Shown piece by piece: positions 62,614 to 64,000 of a stretch of DNA of 64,000 nt (its first letter is position 1; each line of letters starts with the position of its first letter). The notes below the pieces were generated by a model that was not told where the DNA came from, made no database searches, and worked only from the letters and a program-made list of their open reading frames with translations. The stretch is taken from the NCBI RefSeq assembly GCF_019428685.1, contig NZ_CP080095.1, positions 3,968,001 to 4,032,000 of the forward strand, in the 5' to 3' direction. The translations under genes and the position numbers were made by a program. Origin of the DNA: Paraburkholderia edwinii. GTDB taxonomy: Bacteria > Pseudomonadota > Gammaproteobacteria > Burkholderiales > Burkholderiaceae.

Positions 62614-63056
62614 TTTCTTCACCTGCATCCGGAATGCAATCCGCCTTCATCCGATAAGGATGTCAAAGCGAATTGCCTGGGTTGAAAAATGAGTCTAAAA
62701 ATAAGCTGGAGAGTGATTGGGAAAAACAGCCACTGAAAGCATTTTGTATCGACGAAGCTGCTGCTTGCCAATTGCAGAAAAGAGGAGTCCGCACCGGCCA
62801 GGCCCAAGATGCGCTCCTGAAGCGGCGGAACGCGAAAGCACGATGAAAGACGGTACGTGTCAGGCAGATACGTACAGCGTGGCCGGATTTCTATAATTAA
62901 TGCACGCACCGGAGAGCCAATAATGAAGCTCTATTCATGGAAGCCGTTTGTTCTTTTTTTAAGGTTATAGGCCTGTGCCGGTCGAAAATCCAGCCGCGCA
63001 TTTAAAAACCGGATATGCGGCTTACTCGCGAGGCTCGATCGGCCGCGCCAACGCGG
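62614..63056. other. intergenic with perfect TATAAT and 15-codon mini-ORF
   Basis: 443 bp. TATAAT at 62892-62897 has no good -35, but is followed by GGAGAG and ATG 62923, opening MKLYSWKPFVLFLRL, which stops at 62970. Downstream AGCCGC/GCGGCT arms (near 62993-63023) could form a stem. CATCC-N5-GGATG (62648-62662) is a small dyad in the leader of the secreted-protein gene. No larger gene is seen. Confidence 0.4.
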
Positions 63057-63725
63057 TTACGCTTTTTCTTCGGCAAGGATTTGCCGCAACGCCTGCTCGA
63101 ACGCTTCGACCGGCTGCCCGCCGGACACGAGATAGCGGCGGTTGAAAATGATCGCGGGCACCGAGTGGATGCCCATCGCCTGGGTTTCCTGTTCGTCGGC
63201 GCGCACCGCGTCGGCATAGTCATCGCTCTGCAATATGCGGCGCGCTTCCTGCGCATCGAGCCCGACCGATCGCGCGGCTTCAACCAGAACATCGTGGTCG
63301 CTCACGTCGTTACCGTTGCCGTGATAGGCCTGCATCAACGCTTTCTCGAGCGCGAGTTGCTTGCCAGGCTGCTCGCCTTGCTGTTTGTCTTCTTCACCGG
63401 CCCACTGCAGCAGACGGTGCGCGTCGAACGTGTTGTAGACGAACTTGCGCTCACCGAACGCAAAGCCGACGCTCGCGCCGCGCTCGCGTATCACCGCCTG
63501 CGTCTCGGCGATCTGCGCCGGCGTGCGGCCGTATTTATTGCCGAGGTACTCGACGATGTTCTGGCCTTCCGGGCCCATCTGCGGGTTCAGTTCAAACGGG
63601 TGCATGACCCATTCGGCGCGAACCTCGTCGTTGAGGTTGGCAAGCGCCTGTTGCAGCGACGCGAGGCCGACCGCGCACCACGGGCACGCGATATCGGAGA
63701 TGTAGTCGATTCGTAGCGGAGTCAT
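63057..63725 (-). CDS. DsbA-family oxidoreductase (FrnE-like), cytosolic
   Basis: 222 residues. IDYISDIACPWCAVGLASL contains the CPWC active site of the 2-hydroxychromene isomerase/FrnE branch of DsbA-like proteins, with the cis-Pro block HSVPAIIFNRRYLVSGGQP near residue 190. No signal peptide, so it acts in the cytosol on thiols. It stands alone; the divergent gene at 63981 is just starting. Confidence 0.9.
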   Translation of the reverse strand: MTPLRIDYISDIACPWCAVGLASLQQALANLNDEVRAEWVMHPFELNPQMGPEGQNIVEYLGNKYGRTPAQIAETQAVIRERGASVGFAFGERKFVYNTFDAHRLLQWAGEEDKQQGEQPGKQLALEKALMQAYHGNGNDVSDHDVLVEAARSVGLDAQEARRILQSDDYADAVRADEQETQAMGIHSVPAIIFNRRYLVSGGQPVEAFEQALRQILAEEKA

Positions 63726-63980
63726 CGTATTCCTGTTGAGGACATCTGTTTCAGGCGCCGCCGTTGACGTTTAAAAGCGGCGCTAGCGAAACAGGTTAAC
63801 GCGATTCGAAAAGTTCTGCTCTGCATACACACAATGCGCAAACCGTCGAATTCGGCGACACTCGAACTAATGCCGTCTGTCGACCGCGCGCGTGCGGTTC
63901 ATATGACGTATGACGCTACCGCATGGAACAGTCCGTTATTTTACCGGTTACCGGTTACATCATTACAAGGAGGAACCGAC

Positions 63981-64000
63981 ATGGGACTCTCATGGCAACA
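63981..64000 (+). CDS. start of an unidentified gene leaving the window
   Basis: ATG 63981 with an excellent AAGGAGGA at the right distance; the first residues read MGLSWQ before the window ends. Too short to identify. The 255 bp between it and the DsbA-like gene hold the divergent promoters. Confidence 0.6.

Overview
The window looks like a chromosomal accessory region of a GC-rich Burkholderiaceae member (Paraburkholderia, Burkholderia or Caballeronia type). The reasons are a trimeric porin with the typical Burkholderia signal and first strand (37669-38778), many divergent LysR/target pairs, several twin-arginine substrates, and DUF899, DUF1223, DUF2182 and DUF4865 genes. I see no tRNA, rRNA, CRISPR array, insertion sequence or phage module. 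Genus is an inference from gene families and base composition.

Layout. 1-6.3 kb: a Tat-exported metallophosphoesterase cut by the left edge; a 72-residue gene preceded by three CTTAAG hexamers at 11-bp pitch; a small catabolic cluster (cupin dioxygenase of the 2,4'-dihydroxyacetophenone type, MFS transporter, SDR); an EamA exporter and a LysR regulator. 6.5-11.1 kb: SDR, catalase-like protein plus cytochrome b561, a sterol-desaturase-family gene whose 3' end runs antisense into the cytochrome gene, and a histidine phosphatase. 11.4-19.4 kb: amidohydrolase, secreted protein and lipoprotein, DUF2182-DUF899 pair with a divergent HTH regulator, MFS drug transporter, beta-propeller. 19.4-28.3 kb: TauD dioxygenase, DUF1223, HDAC-like deacetylase, SDR, LysR/quinone-reductase pair, LysR/tautomerase/DUF4865 group and an AraC regulator.

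28.6-32.4 kb is the most unusual part: a gene joining a tyrosine-integrase arm-type DNA-binding domain to a MarR regulator lies divergent from a Tat-exported oxalate decarboxylase followed directly by an Nramp Mn(II) transporter. The first enzyme needs Mn(II) and the second gene imports it, so a metal-matched operon is likely. 32.4-37.5 kb: a nitrilase-fold protein lacking the catalytic cysteine, LysR, Ldh-type dehydrogenase, MFS and an AhpD-like protein. 37.6-42.1 kb: porin, LysR and two-subunit hydroquinone 1,2-dioxygenase. 42.2-48.9 kb: a lone cobF, a three-gene ATGA-coupled unit (phosphoesterase, small basic protein, lipoprotein), an alr-ddl pair and an EamA transporter.

49-52.7 kb: a relic of an alpha/beta hydrolase, then an ABC ATPase and duplicated permease preceded by a structured leader that holds a 46-codon reading frame. 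53.4-62.0 kb: OprB-like porin, sugar MFS, NHL propeller, a low-complexity membrane-anchored protein and a sugar ABC transporter (ATPase, permease, binding protein). 62.3-64 kb: small secreted protein, an unexplained promoter/mini-ORF region, a FrnE-like DsbA oxidoreductase and the first codons of a gene leaving the window.

The general picture is uptake and peripheral breakdown of aromatics, organic acids and sugars, each with its own regulator, plus envelope and redox functions.
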